Part shown: piece by piece, positions 1-6,045 of the stretch
Numbering within the stretch: position 1 is the stretch's first letter
How the letters are laid out: every line of letters starts with the position of its first letter
Source of the DNA: Zeimonas sp964481165
GTDB lineage: Bacteria > Pseudomonadota > Gammaproteobacteria > Burkholderiales > Burkholderiaceae_E
Assembly: GCA_964481165.1 (NCBI GenBank)
Contig: CAYZYC010000084.1
Span: 1-10,532 of the forward strand
Direction: 5' to 3'
Length of the DNA stretch: 10,532 nt
Notes under the pieces: generated by a model
Told to the model about the DNA's origin: nothing
Database searches by the model: none
What the model saw: only the letters and a program-made list of their open reading frames with translations
Position numbers and translations under genes: made by a program

Positions 1-575
1 ACCATCTCGCGCGACGCACCGATCATCTTCGCGATTTCCTGGCGCGGCAGCTTGTTGCGCACCACCCGTTCGCCGCCGATCTGCTCGGAGAAGTCGAGCA
101 GCACGCGCGCGACGCGCCCGTAGACGTCGAGCAGCGCGAGCGTCTCGATCTTCTGGTCGGCTTCGCGCAACCGGCGCACGAGCCCCTTCATCACGGCCAT
201 GCACATGTCGTTGCTCTGCAGCAGCATCGACTTGAAGCTTTCCTTGTTGATCGCCATGAAATCGCAGGATTCCAGCGTGATCACGCTCGCCGAACGCGGC
301 GCTTCGTCGATCAGGCTCATCTCGCCGAAGAAATCCCCCGAGCCGAGCACGGCGAGGATCACCTCCTTTCCTTCCGAATCCGACCGCTGCACCTTGGCAC
401 GTCCGGAAAGCAGGATGTACAGCGACTGCGATGGTTCGCCTTCGGAGACGATCGTGCGACCCTTCGGGAAGTTGCGGCGCGCACTGCCCGCCGCCAGCGT
501 TTCGAGTTGTTGCTCGTTCAGGCTTGACAGCAGCGGAACCCGGCGCAGGAACGCCTTGTTTTCTTCGTGAGCCAT
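1..575 (-). CDS. Crp/Fnr-family transcriptional regulator, cyclic-nucleotide-binding type (partial, C-terminus outside window)
   Basis: A cytoplasmic one-component transcription factor with an N-terminal cNMP-binding beta-roll and a C-terminal helix-turn-helix. The 191 visible codons start with MAHEENKAFLRRVPLL. The cNMP domain covers about residues 12-125 and includes FPKGRTIVSEGEP (36-48) and a phosphate-binding cassette, GDFFGEMSLIDEAPRSASV (80-98). Glu85, Arg94 and Ser95 sit where cAMP-contacting residues lie in CRP, so ligand binding is plausible. A dimerisation helix follows at about 110-145. The recognition helix is being read (LPRQEIAKMIGASREMV) when the window ends, so about 25-40 residues are missing. 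There is no N-terminal cysteine cluster, which argues against an oxygen-sensing FNR. The ATG is backed by an AGAGGTG ribosome-binding site at 579-585. It is divergent from trxB across 153 bp. The family is certain; ligand and regulon are unknown. Confidence 0.93.
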   Translation of the reverse strand, partial: MAHEENKAFLRRVPLLSSLNEQQLETLAAGSARRNFPKGRTIVSEGEPSQSLYILLSGRAKVQRSDSEGKEVILAVLGSGDFFGEMSLIDEAPRSASVITLESCDFMAINKESFKSMLLQSNDMCMAVMKGLVRRLREADQKIETLALLDVYGRVARVLLDFSEQIGGERVVRNKLPRQEIAKMIGASREM

Positions 576-597
576 ACCCACCTCTGGAGGAACGCTC

Positions 598-615
598 GGG
601 CCCGTCTTCGGGCCC
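598..615. repeat. Perfect 7-bp inverted repeat (GGGCCCG-TCTT-CGGGCCC) in the leader of the Crp/Fnr gene
   Basis: Arms at 598-604 and 609-615 pair perfectly around a 4-base loop. The hairpin lies 23 bases upstream of the regulator's ATG, so it would probably fall in its 5' untranslated leader or near its promoter. No run of T follows on either strand, so it is not a convincing intrinsic terminator. It may be an RNA stem or simply a GC-rich coincidence. Confidence 0.4.
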
Positions 616-638
616 CACTTCTATAATTCTGCCCTACC

Positions 639-654
639 CGTGCCGAATTTCACG
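639..654. promoter_or_regulatory. Candidate Crp-like operator (imperfect dyad) in the divergent regulator/trxB intergenic region
   Basis: The sequence is CGTGCCGAATTTCACG. It contains GTG-N8-CAC and matches the CRP pattern TGTGA-N6-TCACA at 3 of 5 bases in one half and 4 of 5 in the other. It lies 63 bases from the start of the adjacent Crp/Fnr-family gene, as autoregulation would predict. The flanks do not extend the dyad, and no clear -35/-10 pair is visible nearby, so this is only a weak candidate. Confidence 0.2.
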
Positions 655-728
655 AAACGATCAAAGGTTGGCGGCCTAAGTCGCTGATTTTTTGAGTTTA
701 TTACAACGTCATCTCCACTCGTCCGCCC

Positions 729-1688
729 ATGTCCACCACTCGCCACGCACGTCTGCTGATCCTCGGCTCCGGTCCGGCCGGGTACACCGCCGCGGTCTAC
801 GCCGCCCGCGCCAACCTGCAGCCGGTGCTGATCACCGGGCTGGCCCAGGGTGGGCAGCTGATGACGACGACCGATGTCGACAACTGGCCCGCCGATGCCG
901 ACGGCGTCCAGGGCCCGGAACTGATGGCGCGCTTCCAGAAGCACGCCGAGCGGTTCGGCACCGAAATCCTCTTCGATCACATCCACACCGCGCACCTGGG
1001 CGAAACGCCGATCCGCCTCGTCGGCGACGCAGGCGAATACACCTGCGACGCGCTGGTCATCGCGACCGGCGCCTCGGCGCGCTACCTCGGGCTGCCGTCG
1101 GAGCAGGAATACATGGGCAAGGGCGTGTCGGCGTGCGCCACCTGCGACGGATTCTTCTATCGCGGGCAGGACGTCGTCGTGGTCGGCGGCGGCAACACCG
1201 CGGTCGAGGAAGCGCTGTACCTGTCGAACATCGCCCGCAAGGTCGTCGTGGCACACCGGCGCGACCGCTTCCGCGCCGAACCGATCCTGTCCGACAAGCT
1301 GCTCGCGAAGACCGAAGGCGGCAACGTCGAGGTTCGCTGGTTCGCCGAGCTCGACGAAGTGCTCGGCGACGAAAGCGGAGTCACCGGAGTCCGCCTGCGC
1401 GACAACCGCAGCGGCAAGATCGAGGACCTGGCCGTCCAGGGGCTGTTCGTCGCGATCGGCCACTCGCCGAACACGTCGCTGTTCGAAGGCCAGCTCGAAA
1501 TGGTCAACGGCTACATCGTGACCAAAGGCGGCCTCGAAGGACAGGCGACGGCGACCAGCGTTCCGGGCGTGTTCGCGGCCGGCGACGTGCAGGACCACGT
1601 CTACCGGCAGGCGGTGACCAGCGCGGGAACCGGCTGCATGGCCGCGCTCGACGCACAGCGTTACCTCGAGACGAAGAACGAGCAATGA
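729..1688 (+). CDS. trxB: Thioredoxin-disulfide reductase
   Basis: NADPH-dependent FAD flavoenzyme of the cytoplasm that reduces oxidised thioredoxin. The 319 residues match the usual bacterial low-Mr enzyme. Visible landmarks are the FAD Rossmann motif GSGPAG (13-18), the redox-active disulfide CATCD (Cys136 and Cys139), the NADPH Rossmann motif GGGNTAVEEA (153-162), the NADPH 2'-phosphate-binding HRRDRFRA (176-183), and the C-terminal FAD motif GVFAAGDVQD (280-289). All catalytic and cofactor residues are present. The ATG at 729 places the FAD motif at the normal distance from the N-terminus, although no good Shine-Dalgarno sequence precedes it. The stop overlaps the start of the following Smr gene (ATGA), which implies co-transcription and probably translational coupling. 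No thioredoxin gene is in the window. Confidence 0.98.
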   Translation: MSTTRHARLLILGSGPAGYTAAVYAARANLQPVLITGLAQGGQLMTTTDVDNWPADADGVQGPELMARFQKHAERFGTEILFDHIHTAHLGETPIRLVGDAGEYTCDALVIATGASARYLGLPSEQEYMGKGVSACATCDGFFYRGQDVVVVGGGNTAVEEALYLSNIARKVVVAHRRDRFRAEPILSDKLLAKTEGGNVEVRWFAELDEVLGDESGVTGVRLRDNRSGKIEDLAVQGLFVAIGHSPNTSLFEGQLEMVNGYIVTKGGLEGQATATSVPGVFAAGDVQDHVYRQAVTSAGTGCMAALDAQRYLETKNEQ

Positions 1689-2347
1689 CCGGGCGGGCGC
1701 GCAGACACGCGCTCGCCGATCTGAAGGCGCTGGCGCCGCTCGGCCGCCAACTGCAGGCGCAGGCCGCGGCGCAGCGCCGCGAAACGATCGAGCGCGAGCA
1801 GCGCGAAGTGCGCGAACGCAGCGAGAACGACGTGTTCCGCGACGCCGTCGCCGACGCGGTTCCCCTGGCCGGCGACGGCCGCATCGACCCGCCACGCCGC
1901 CCGCCCGCCGCGGCCGCCCGGCAACGCGAACGCGACGATCGCGCCGTGCTCGCGGCTTCGTTGTCCGACGAGATCGACATCGAACAGGTGCTCGATACCG
2001 ACGACTCGCTGTCGTGGCACCGGGCATCGGTGGGCGCCGACGTCGTGCGGCGCCTGCGGCGCGGCGAATGGACGGTGCGCGGCCAGATCGACCTGCACGG
2101 CTTGCGCGTGGACGAAGCCCGCGAGGCGCTCGTCGAGTTCCTCGGAGAATCGCAGCGCCGCGAGTGGCGCTGCGTGCGTGTGATCCACGGCAAGGGGCTC
2201 GGTTCGATCGGCCGCGAACCCGTCCTGAAAACGAAGGTTCCACGCTGGCTCGTGCAGCGCCGCGACGTACTCGCGTTCTGCCAGGCGCGACCGAACGACG
2301 GGGGCGGCGGCGCGTTGATCGTGCTGCTGCAACTGCCCGCGCGCTGA
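1685..2347 (+). CDS. Smr (small MutS-related) domain protein
   Basis: 220 residues. The C-terminal half is an Smr domain, the fold found at the C-terminus of MutS2 and in E. coli SmrA/SmrB, which bind or nick nucleic acids; SmrB is known to cleave mRNA at collided ribosomes. Visible Smr signatures are QIDLHGLRVDEAREALVEFL (134-153, with DLHG at 136-139), VIHGKGLGS (166-174, containing HGKG), and the closing AFCQARPNDGGGGALIVLL (197-215). The N-terminal part (about 1-100) is rich in Arg, Glu and Ala, has no recognised domain, and looks helical with a charged RRETIEREQREVRER stretch (31-45). The ATG at 1685 overlaps the trxB stop and is the only start that gives the expected family length. The longer upstream reading frame is just open frame through trxB. 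The molecular target is unknown. Confidence 0.93.
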   Translation: MTGRARRHALADLKALAPLGRQLQAQAAAQRRETIEREQREVRERSENDVFRDAVADAVPLAGDGRIDPPRRPPAAAARQRERDDRAVLAASLSDEIDIEQVLDTDDSLSWHRASVGADVVRRLRRGEWTVRGQIDLHGLRVDEAREALVEFLGESQRREWRCVRVIHGKGLGSIGREPVLKTKVPRWLVQRRDVLAFCQARPNDGGGGALIVLLQLPAR

Positions 2348-2350
2348 AGT

Positions 2351-2367
2351 CTTCCGGGAACCGGAAG
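2351..2367 (+). terminator. Perfect 7-bp hairpin just after the trxB-smr unit (possible terminator)
   Basis: CTTCCGG (2351-2357), loop GAA, CCGGAAG (2361-2367), beginning 3 bases after the Smr stop codon. The position is right for a 3'-end stem of the trxB-smr transcript. The following bases are GGCCATGG rather than T-rich, so it is not a canonical Rho-independent terminator and may instead be a 3' stabilising stem. Confidence 0.4.
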
Positions 2368-2434
2368 GGCCATGGACCACGCCGGCAGCGCTTCGTATCG
2401 TGCGCCGAATGGCTGCGGGTTCTCCCCGGCACCG

Positions 2435-2486
2435 CACCGCGTGCGGAGTCGGCCGGCCGGCACCGCGTGCGGAGTCAGCCGGCCGG
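2435..2486. repeat. Tandem direct repeat, 2 x 26 bp, spanning the stop codon of the nucleotidyltransferase gene
   Basis: Copy 1 (2435-2460) and copy 2 (2461-2486) both begin CACCGCGTGCGGAGTC and end GCCGGCCGG. They differ at one base only (G at 2451, A at 2477), so 25 of 26 match. Copy 2 contains the last three codons and the TGA stop (complement of 2475-2477) of the minus-strand gene. Copy 1 lies wholly in the intergenic gap and reads CGA where the stop would be. This looks like a recent local tandem duplication followed by one substitution. Confidence 0.88.
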
Positions 2487-3113
2487 CGGCTCGAGCCGGA
2501 TCCCGCGGGCGACGAGCGACGCGATGTCGGCCCGCGTATCGATATCGACCACGAAGTGGTCGTTCGGTGCCGCCACGCGGTGTACGCGCGACGGATTCGC
2601 TTCGAGAAACCCGCGACAGCCAACCGCAGGACCACCTTCGAGCACCGGCTCGCGCATCGAACCGTCGATGACGACCGGGTTGCCGCGACGGCCGTCGAAG
2701 GTCGGAACGAGCGCGGAGCCGCGCTCGAGCCTTTGCCACTGGCCGATCAGCCAGCGAAGGTCGTCGGCGTCGAGCAGCGGCTGGTCGCACAACACGATGA
2801 CGATCGCGTCGAGCCCGTCCGGTAGCGCGCGCAGGCCTGCGTCGACCGACACCTGCTGATCGCATCCTTCGGGCACCCGGCAGAACGCCCGCACCGGAAG
2901 CTCGTTGAGCGATATCCGTACGGCCTGGGCGTCGCGCCCGAGCACGACCACGATGTGCCCGATCGGCACCTGCTGCAGCGTACGCGCGGCGCGGCGCACC
3001 AGCGGCTCGCCGTCGATGCGCATCAGCAGCTTGTTCGGCCCCCCCATGCGAACCGCGCTTCCGGCTGCCAGCAGCACCGCACCGACGCGCGCATGCCCAG
3101 GCGCCGCTGGCAC
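2475..3113 (-). CDS. MobA/MocA-like nucleotidyltransferase (probable molybdenum cofactor cytidylyltransferase family)
   Basis: Family members transfer a nucleotide from CTP or GTP to molybdopterin. Numbered from the GTG at 3113 (212 aa), motifs are VGAVLLAAGSAVRMGGPNKLL (10-30), VIVLCDQPLLDADDL (105-119, metal/nucleotide-binding Asp110), a GRRGNP segment (141-146) and DIDTRADIASL (190-200). The LAAGxxxRMGxxNKLL form suggests CTP-type MocA rather than GTP-type MobA (inference). The usual Ser-rich GMSSSLRAG-like segment reads GCDQQVSVDAGL (83-94). The start is ambiguous: in-frame GTGs at 3191 (238 aa) and 3245 (256 aa) add a Pro-rich leader, and none has a clear ribosome-binding site. I chose 3113 because it puts the nucleotide-binding loop at the family's usual distance from the N-terminus. 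No molybdoenzyme gene is in view, so the substrate is unproven. Confidence 0.85.
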   Translation of the reverse strand: MPAAPGHARVGAVLLAAGSAVRMGGPNKLLMRIDGEPLVRRAARTLQQVPIGHIVVVLGRDAQAVRISLNELPVRAFCRVPEGCDQQVSVDAGLRALPDGLDAIVIVLCDQPLLDADDLRWLIGQWQRLERGSALVPTFDGRRGNPVVIDGSMREPVLEGGPAVGCRGFLEANPSRVHRVAAPNDHFVVDIDTRADIASLVARGIRLEPPAG

Positions 3114-3156
3114 AATGCCATCGGAACCTGCGGCCTCGCGAGGCGGCGGCGCCGTC

Positions 3157-3186
3157 GGCCGTTGCGGAGCGGGCCGTTGCGGAGGG
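3157..3186. repeat. Tandem direct repeat, 2 x 15 bp, upstream of or within the N-terminal leader of the nucleotidyltransferase
   Basis: GGCCGTTGCGGAGCG (3157-3171) is followed directly by GGCCGTTGCGGAGGG (3172-3186), 14 of 15 identical. Because the unit is a multiple of three it keeps frame. If the nucleotidyltransferase starts at 3191 or 3245, the repeat encodes QRPAP-type pentapeptides in a Pro-rich leader; if it starts at 3113, the repeat is in the leader RNA or promoter region. Confidence 0.8.
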
Positions 3187-3250
3187 TTCACGAGCGACTC
3201 GGACGAGGGATCACGATGCAATCGAGTGTATCCGAGGGCGGGCACGCGCC

Positions 3251-3931
3251 ATGAACGACATCCCGCTCGACATTCTCGTCGGCGTTCCGGACTGGATCGC
3301 AGCGCTGCTGCAGAAGCTTCCGGACCCGGTGCTCGAGCATCTGCCCGACCTGGCGCTCGCCGGTGCGCTCGCCTGGGGAGCCGGGCTGCGGCTCTATCTG
3401 GTCGTGTTCCTGTTCGGACTGCTCGGCCGGACCGGATGGTGGCCGCTGCCCGAACACCTTGCGCTGCTCACGCATCCGCTGGTGCTCGGAGCGTCGGGCT
3501 TCATGACCGTCGTCGAACTCTTCGCCGACAAGATCGCCTGGCTCGACAGCGTCTGGGATGCACTGAACACCTTCGTGCGGATTCCCGCGGGCGCGGCGCT
3601 CGCGGCAGGCGTGTTCGGAGACTCGGGCGCCGCGATCGCACTGGCGGCCGCACTGCTCGGCGGCACGCTCACGGCGACGACGCACCTGGCGAAATCCGGC
3701 ACCAGGGCCGCGGTGAACACTTCGCCCGAGCCGTTCTCGAATGTCGCCGTGTCGATCGGCGAGGACGCAGCCGTGATCGGCGGCCTTTGGCTGGCCGTCG
3801 AACACCCGCTGCTGTTCCTGCTCGTGCTGGTCGTCTTCCTGATCACCGCGGCGCTGCTGATCCGGCTGATCGTGCGCGGCCTGCGACGCCTGTTGCGCTC
3901 GCCTGCGCCGCCGACGCTGCTCGATCGCTGA
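3251..3931 (+). CDS. DUF4126 family membrane protein
   Basis: A 226-residue integral inner-membrane protein of unknown function. Hydrophobic stretches fall at about 33-58, 70-91, 112-144 and 174-208, implying roughly four to six membrane passes. The family hallmark is the loop KSGTRAAVNTSPEPFSN (148-164), followed by GEDAAVIGGLWLAVEHPLL (170-188). Earlier family-typical segments are GLRLYLVVFLFGLLGR (45-60) and VELFADKIAWLDSVWDALNTF (88-108). The C-terminus is short and basic (LIVRGLRRLLR). The ATG at 3251 is preceded only by a poor GAGGG at a long distance. It is divergent from the nucleotidyltransferase and convergent with glnB, so probably monocistronic. I recognise the family but no function can be assigned. 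Confidence 0.92.
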   Translation: MNDIPLDILVGVPDWIAALLQKLPDPVLEHLPDLALAGALAWGAGLRLYLVVFLFGLLGRTGWWPLPEHLALLTHPLVLGASGFMTVVELFADKIAWLDSVWDALNTFVRIPAGAALAAGVFGDSGAAIALAAALLGGTLTATTHLAKSGTRAAVNTSPEPFSNVAVSIGEDAAVIGGLWLAVEHPLLFLLVLVVFLITAALLIRLIVRGLRRLLRSPAPPTLLDR

Positions 3932-3939
3932 ACGCGCGC

Positions 3940-3989
3940 GCCGCGGCTGGAATACGCGAATCGCTTCGCGCAGTGAATTCCTTCGCGGC
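3940..3989. terminator. Compound hairpin between convergent DUF4126 and glnB genes (candidate bidirectional terminator)
   Basis: Three nested stems share one axis: GCCGCG (3940-3945) with CGCGGC (3984-3989), GGAAT (3949-3953) with ATTCC (3977-3981), and CGCGAA (3955-3960) with TTCGCG (3965-3970) around a TCGC loop. That is 17 Watson-Crick pairs with small internal loops, filling almost the entire 58-bp gap and ending on the base before the glnB stop codon. There is no T-tract on either side, so termination is inferred from position and structure. Confidence 0.45.
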
Positions 3990-4328
3990 TCAGACCGCCG
4001 CTTCGCCGGTCTCGCCGGTGCGGATGCGAACGACCTGCTCGACGTCGGACACGAAGATCTTGCCGTCACCGATCCGGCCGGTGCGCGCGGCGCGCACGAC
4101 CGCTTCGATGACCGACTCGACCGATGCCGAGGGGATGATCACCTCGACCTTCACCTTGGGCAGAAAGTCGACGACGTACTCGGCGCCGCGATAGAGCTCG
4201 GTGTGGCCCTTCTGCCTTCCGAATCCCTTGACTTCGGTCACGGTCAGACCCGTCACGCCCACCTCGGCGAGCGCTTCGCGCACTTCGTCGAGCTTGAACG
4301 GTTTGATGATCGCCGTAATCTTCTTCAT
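3990..4328 (-). CDS. glnB: Nitrogen regulatory protein P-II
   Basis: A 112-residue trimeric signal protein that senses 2-oxoglutarate, ATP/ADP and (through GlnD uridylylation) glutamine, and controls partners such as glutamine synthetase adenylyltransferase, NtrB and AmtB. The T-loop is intact: GFGRQKGHTELYRGAEYVVD (35-54) with the uridylylated Tyr51 present. The second signature TGRIGDGKIFV (83-93) and the C-terminal RIRTGE (101-106) are canonical. Thr43 and Asp54 make it closer to GlnB than to E. coli GlnK, and no amtB is adjacent, which also favours GlnB. The ATG at 4328 has GGAG 5 bases upstream. It lies 83 bp downstream of nadE on the same strand, so it may be co-transcribed with it. Confidence 0.96.
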   Translation of the reverse strand: MKKITAIIKPFKLDEVREALAEVGVTGLTVTEVKGFGRQKGHTELYRGAEYVVDFLPKVKVEVIIPSASVESVIEAVVRAARTGRIGDGKIFVSDVEQVVRIRTGETGEAAV

Positions 4329-4411
4329 GCTGGCTCCGCAATGCCTTCGTGATGTACTTCCCGGATAGTGAAAGCGCGCCTCGGTAAGCGCGACGTGACG
4401 CCCATCGTACC

Positions 4412-6022
4412 TCAGTCGCGGAACCGCGACGTGATCGGATACCGCCAGTCGCGCCCGAATGCGCGTTGCGTGACCCGGATTCCGATCGGCGCCTGCCGAC
4501 GTTTGTACTCGCTCGAGCCGATCAGCCGAGCCACGCGGCGAACCGTTTCGGTGTCGAAACCCGCCGCCACGATCTGCTCGATGCTGCGGTCTTCTTCCAT
4601 GTACATCTGCATGATCGCATCGAGCACGTCGTACGGCGGCAGCGAATCCTGGTCGGTCTGTCCCGGCTTGAGTTCGGCCGACGGTGCGCGCGTGATGATC
4701 CGTTCCGGAATGACCTCGTGCTGCGCATTGCGCCAGCGCGACAGGCGCCAGACCATCGTCTTCGAGATGTCCTTGATGACGGCGAAGCCGCCGGCCATGT
4801 CGCCGTACAGCGTGCAGTAACCGACGGCCAGTTCGCTCTTGTTGCCGGTGGTCAGCACGATCGAACCGAACTTGTTCGAAAGCGCCATCAGCAACACGCC
4901 GCGGACGCGTGCCTGGATGTTCTCCTCGGTCGTGTCGGGGGGAAGGTCGCCGAATTCTCCGGCGAGCGTCTGCAGGAACGCGTCGAATGCCGGCGTGATC
5001 GGCAACTCGTCGTAGCGCACGCCGAGTCGCCGTGCCATCTCGCGTGCATCGACCCTCGAGATCTCGGCCGTGTACGCCGACGGCATCATGACGGTGCGCA
5101 CGCGGTCGGCGCCGAGCGCGTCCACGGCGATCGCCAGCGTCAGCGCCGAATCGATCCCGCCCGACAGCCCGATGATCGCTCCCGGAAATCCGTTCTTGCC
5201 GAGGTAGTCGCGCACGCCGAGCACCAGCGCCGAGTACACCTGTTCCTCGAGCGAGGTCGCCGGCGGCAACGCAGCGGCGACGAAATCGGGCGCGTCGCCG
5301 GCGAGATCGACGACGAGCAGTTCCTCGCGAAAGGCCGGCGCCTGCGCCGCCAGCGCGCCGCGCGCATCGAGCGCGAACGACAGGCCGTCGAAGACGAGTT
5401 CGTCCTGGCCGCCGACCAGGTTCGCCGCGAGCATCGGCAACCCGAGCCGCGAGACGTTCTCGCGCGCGATGTCGAGCCGCAGGTTCTGCTTGTTCATGTG
5501 GAACGGCGACGCGTTCAACGCGAGCAGCACCCGGGCGCCCTGCTCTCGCGCGCGCCCGGGCGCGCGAGAGAACCAGAAATCCTCGCAGATCAGCACGCCG
5601 AAGCGCATGCCGTCGACATCGAAGACGAGCGCACGATCGCCGGGTTCGAAATAGCGGTCTTCGTCGAACACCTGGTAGTTCGGAAGCTCCTGCTTGGCGT
5701 ATTCGCCGATCACGCTTCCGCGGAACACGATGCTCGCCGCGTTGTAGCGGCATCCGTCGCGCATCGACGGATGACCGACGAGCAGGTGCAGGTCGAGTCT
5801 GGCGGTCTGCTCGCAGACGGTTCGCAGCGCGCGCTGGGCGCCTTCGTGGAACGCCGGGCGCAACAGCAGGTCGTCGGGCGGATAGCCGACCAGCGACATC
5901 TCGGGGGTGAGCAATACCCGTGCGCCCGACGCGGCGGCACGATGTGCCGCGGCGATAATCCGCTCGGCATTGCCGCCGAAGTCGCCGACGATCTGGTTCA
6001 GCTGCGCGGCGGCAAGTCGCAT
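4412..6022 (-). CDS. nadE: Glutamine-dependent NAD(+) synthetase
   Basis: Converts deamido-NAD plus ATP and glutamine to NAD+, the last step of NAD biosynthesis. At 536 residues it is a two-domain enzyme. The N-terminal nitrilase-like glutaminase domain (about 1-245) shows the Glu-Lys-Cys triad: Glu41 in LLTPEMSLVGYPPDDLL, Lys110 in GEYAKQELPN, and Cys146 in GVLICEDFWF. The C-terminal synthetase domain (about 260-536) has the PP-loop motif LSGGIDSALTLA (286-297) and TTGNKSELAVGY (391-402). The ATG at 6022 starts directly at the domain (MRLAAAQLNQIVGDF); no strong ribosome-binding site is visible. A GC-rich inverted repeat at 5543-5570 encodes an Arg/Gly-rich loop after the catalytic Cys. glnB follows 83 bp downstream. 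Confidence 0.97.
   Translation of the reverse strand: MRLAAAQLNQIVGDFGGNAERIIAAAHRAAASGARVLLTPEMSLVGYPPDDLLLRPAFHEGAQRALRTVCEQTARLDLHLLVGHPSMRDGCRYNAASIVFRGSVIGEYAKQELPNYQVFDEDRYFEPGDRALVFDVDGMRFGVLICEDFWFSRAPGRAREQGARVLLALNASPFHMNKQNLRLDIARENVSRLGLPMLAANLVGGQDELVFDGLSFALDARGALAAQAPAFREELLVVDLAGDAPDFVAAALPPATSLEEQVYSALVLGVRDYLGKNGFPGAIIGLSGGIDSALTLAIAVDALGADRVRTVMMPSAYTAEISRVDAREMARRLGVRYDELPITPAFDAFLQTLAGEFGDLPPDTTEENIQARVRGVLLMALSNKFGSIVLTTGNKSELAVGYCTLYGDMAGGFAVIKDISKTMVWRLSRWRNAQHEVIPERIITRAPSAELKPGQTDQDSLPPYDVLDAIMQMYMEEDRSIEQIVAAGFDTETVRRVARLIGSSEYKRRQAPIGIRVTQRAFGRDWRYPITSRFRD
5543..5570. repeat. 11-bp perfect inverted repeat inside nadE
   Basis: CTCTCGCGCGC (5543-5553) and GCGCGCGAGAG (5560-5570) flank a 6-base GCCCGG loop. 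The segment encodes SRAPGRARE, about residues 152-160 of NadE, between the catalytic Cys146 strand and the next beta-strand. This is a surface-loop position, so the palindrome may reflect loop expansion by GC-rich slippage, and would form a strong mRNA stem. Confidence 0.7.
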
Positions 6023-6031
6023 GGTTCGATG

Positions 6032-6038
6032 GGAAGGA
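6032..6038 (+). promoter_or_regulatory. Ribosome-binding site GGAAGGA deciding a GTG start
   Basis: A good Shine-Dalgarno sequence 7 bases upstream of GTG at 6046 for the COG3146 acyltransferase. The first in-frame ATG is at 6082, with no comparable site. The element lies in the 23-bp gap between the divergent nadE and acyltransferase starts, so their promoters must overlap the opposite coding sequence. Confidence 0.75.
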
Positions 6039-6045
6039 CGGTCGG

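Noticed and set aside
622..627. Perfect TATAAT on the plus strand as a trxB -10 element
   Set aside because: No -35-like hexamer lies 16-18 bases upstream (that position is the GGGCCC hairpin), and it is over 100 bases from the trxB start.
621..2432. 603-residue open frame on the minus strand opposite trxB and smr
   Set aside because: Arg/Ala/Gly-rich translation with no recognisable domain, fully antisense to two well-supported genes; long antisense frames are expected at this G+C content.
2372..2474. Small plus-strand ORFs in the convergent gap (for example ATG at 2372)
   Set aside because: They run antisense into the nucleotidyltransferase, have no ribosome-binding site, and give low-complexity Arg/Pro-rich peptides.
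2435..3186. Possible CRISPR or satellite array from the short tandem repeats
   Set aside because: Only two contiguous copies at each site, no spacers, unrelated units, and no cas genes.
3932..6022. Horizontal transfer or a mobile island in the window
   Set aside because: Codon use and G+C appear uniform throughout, and there are no integrase, transposase, tRNA or flanking repeats.
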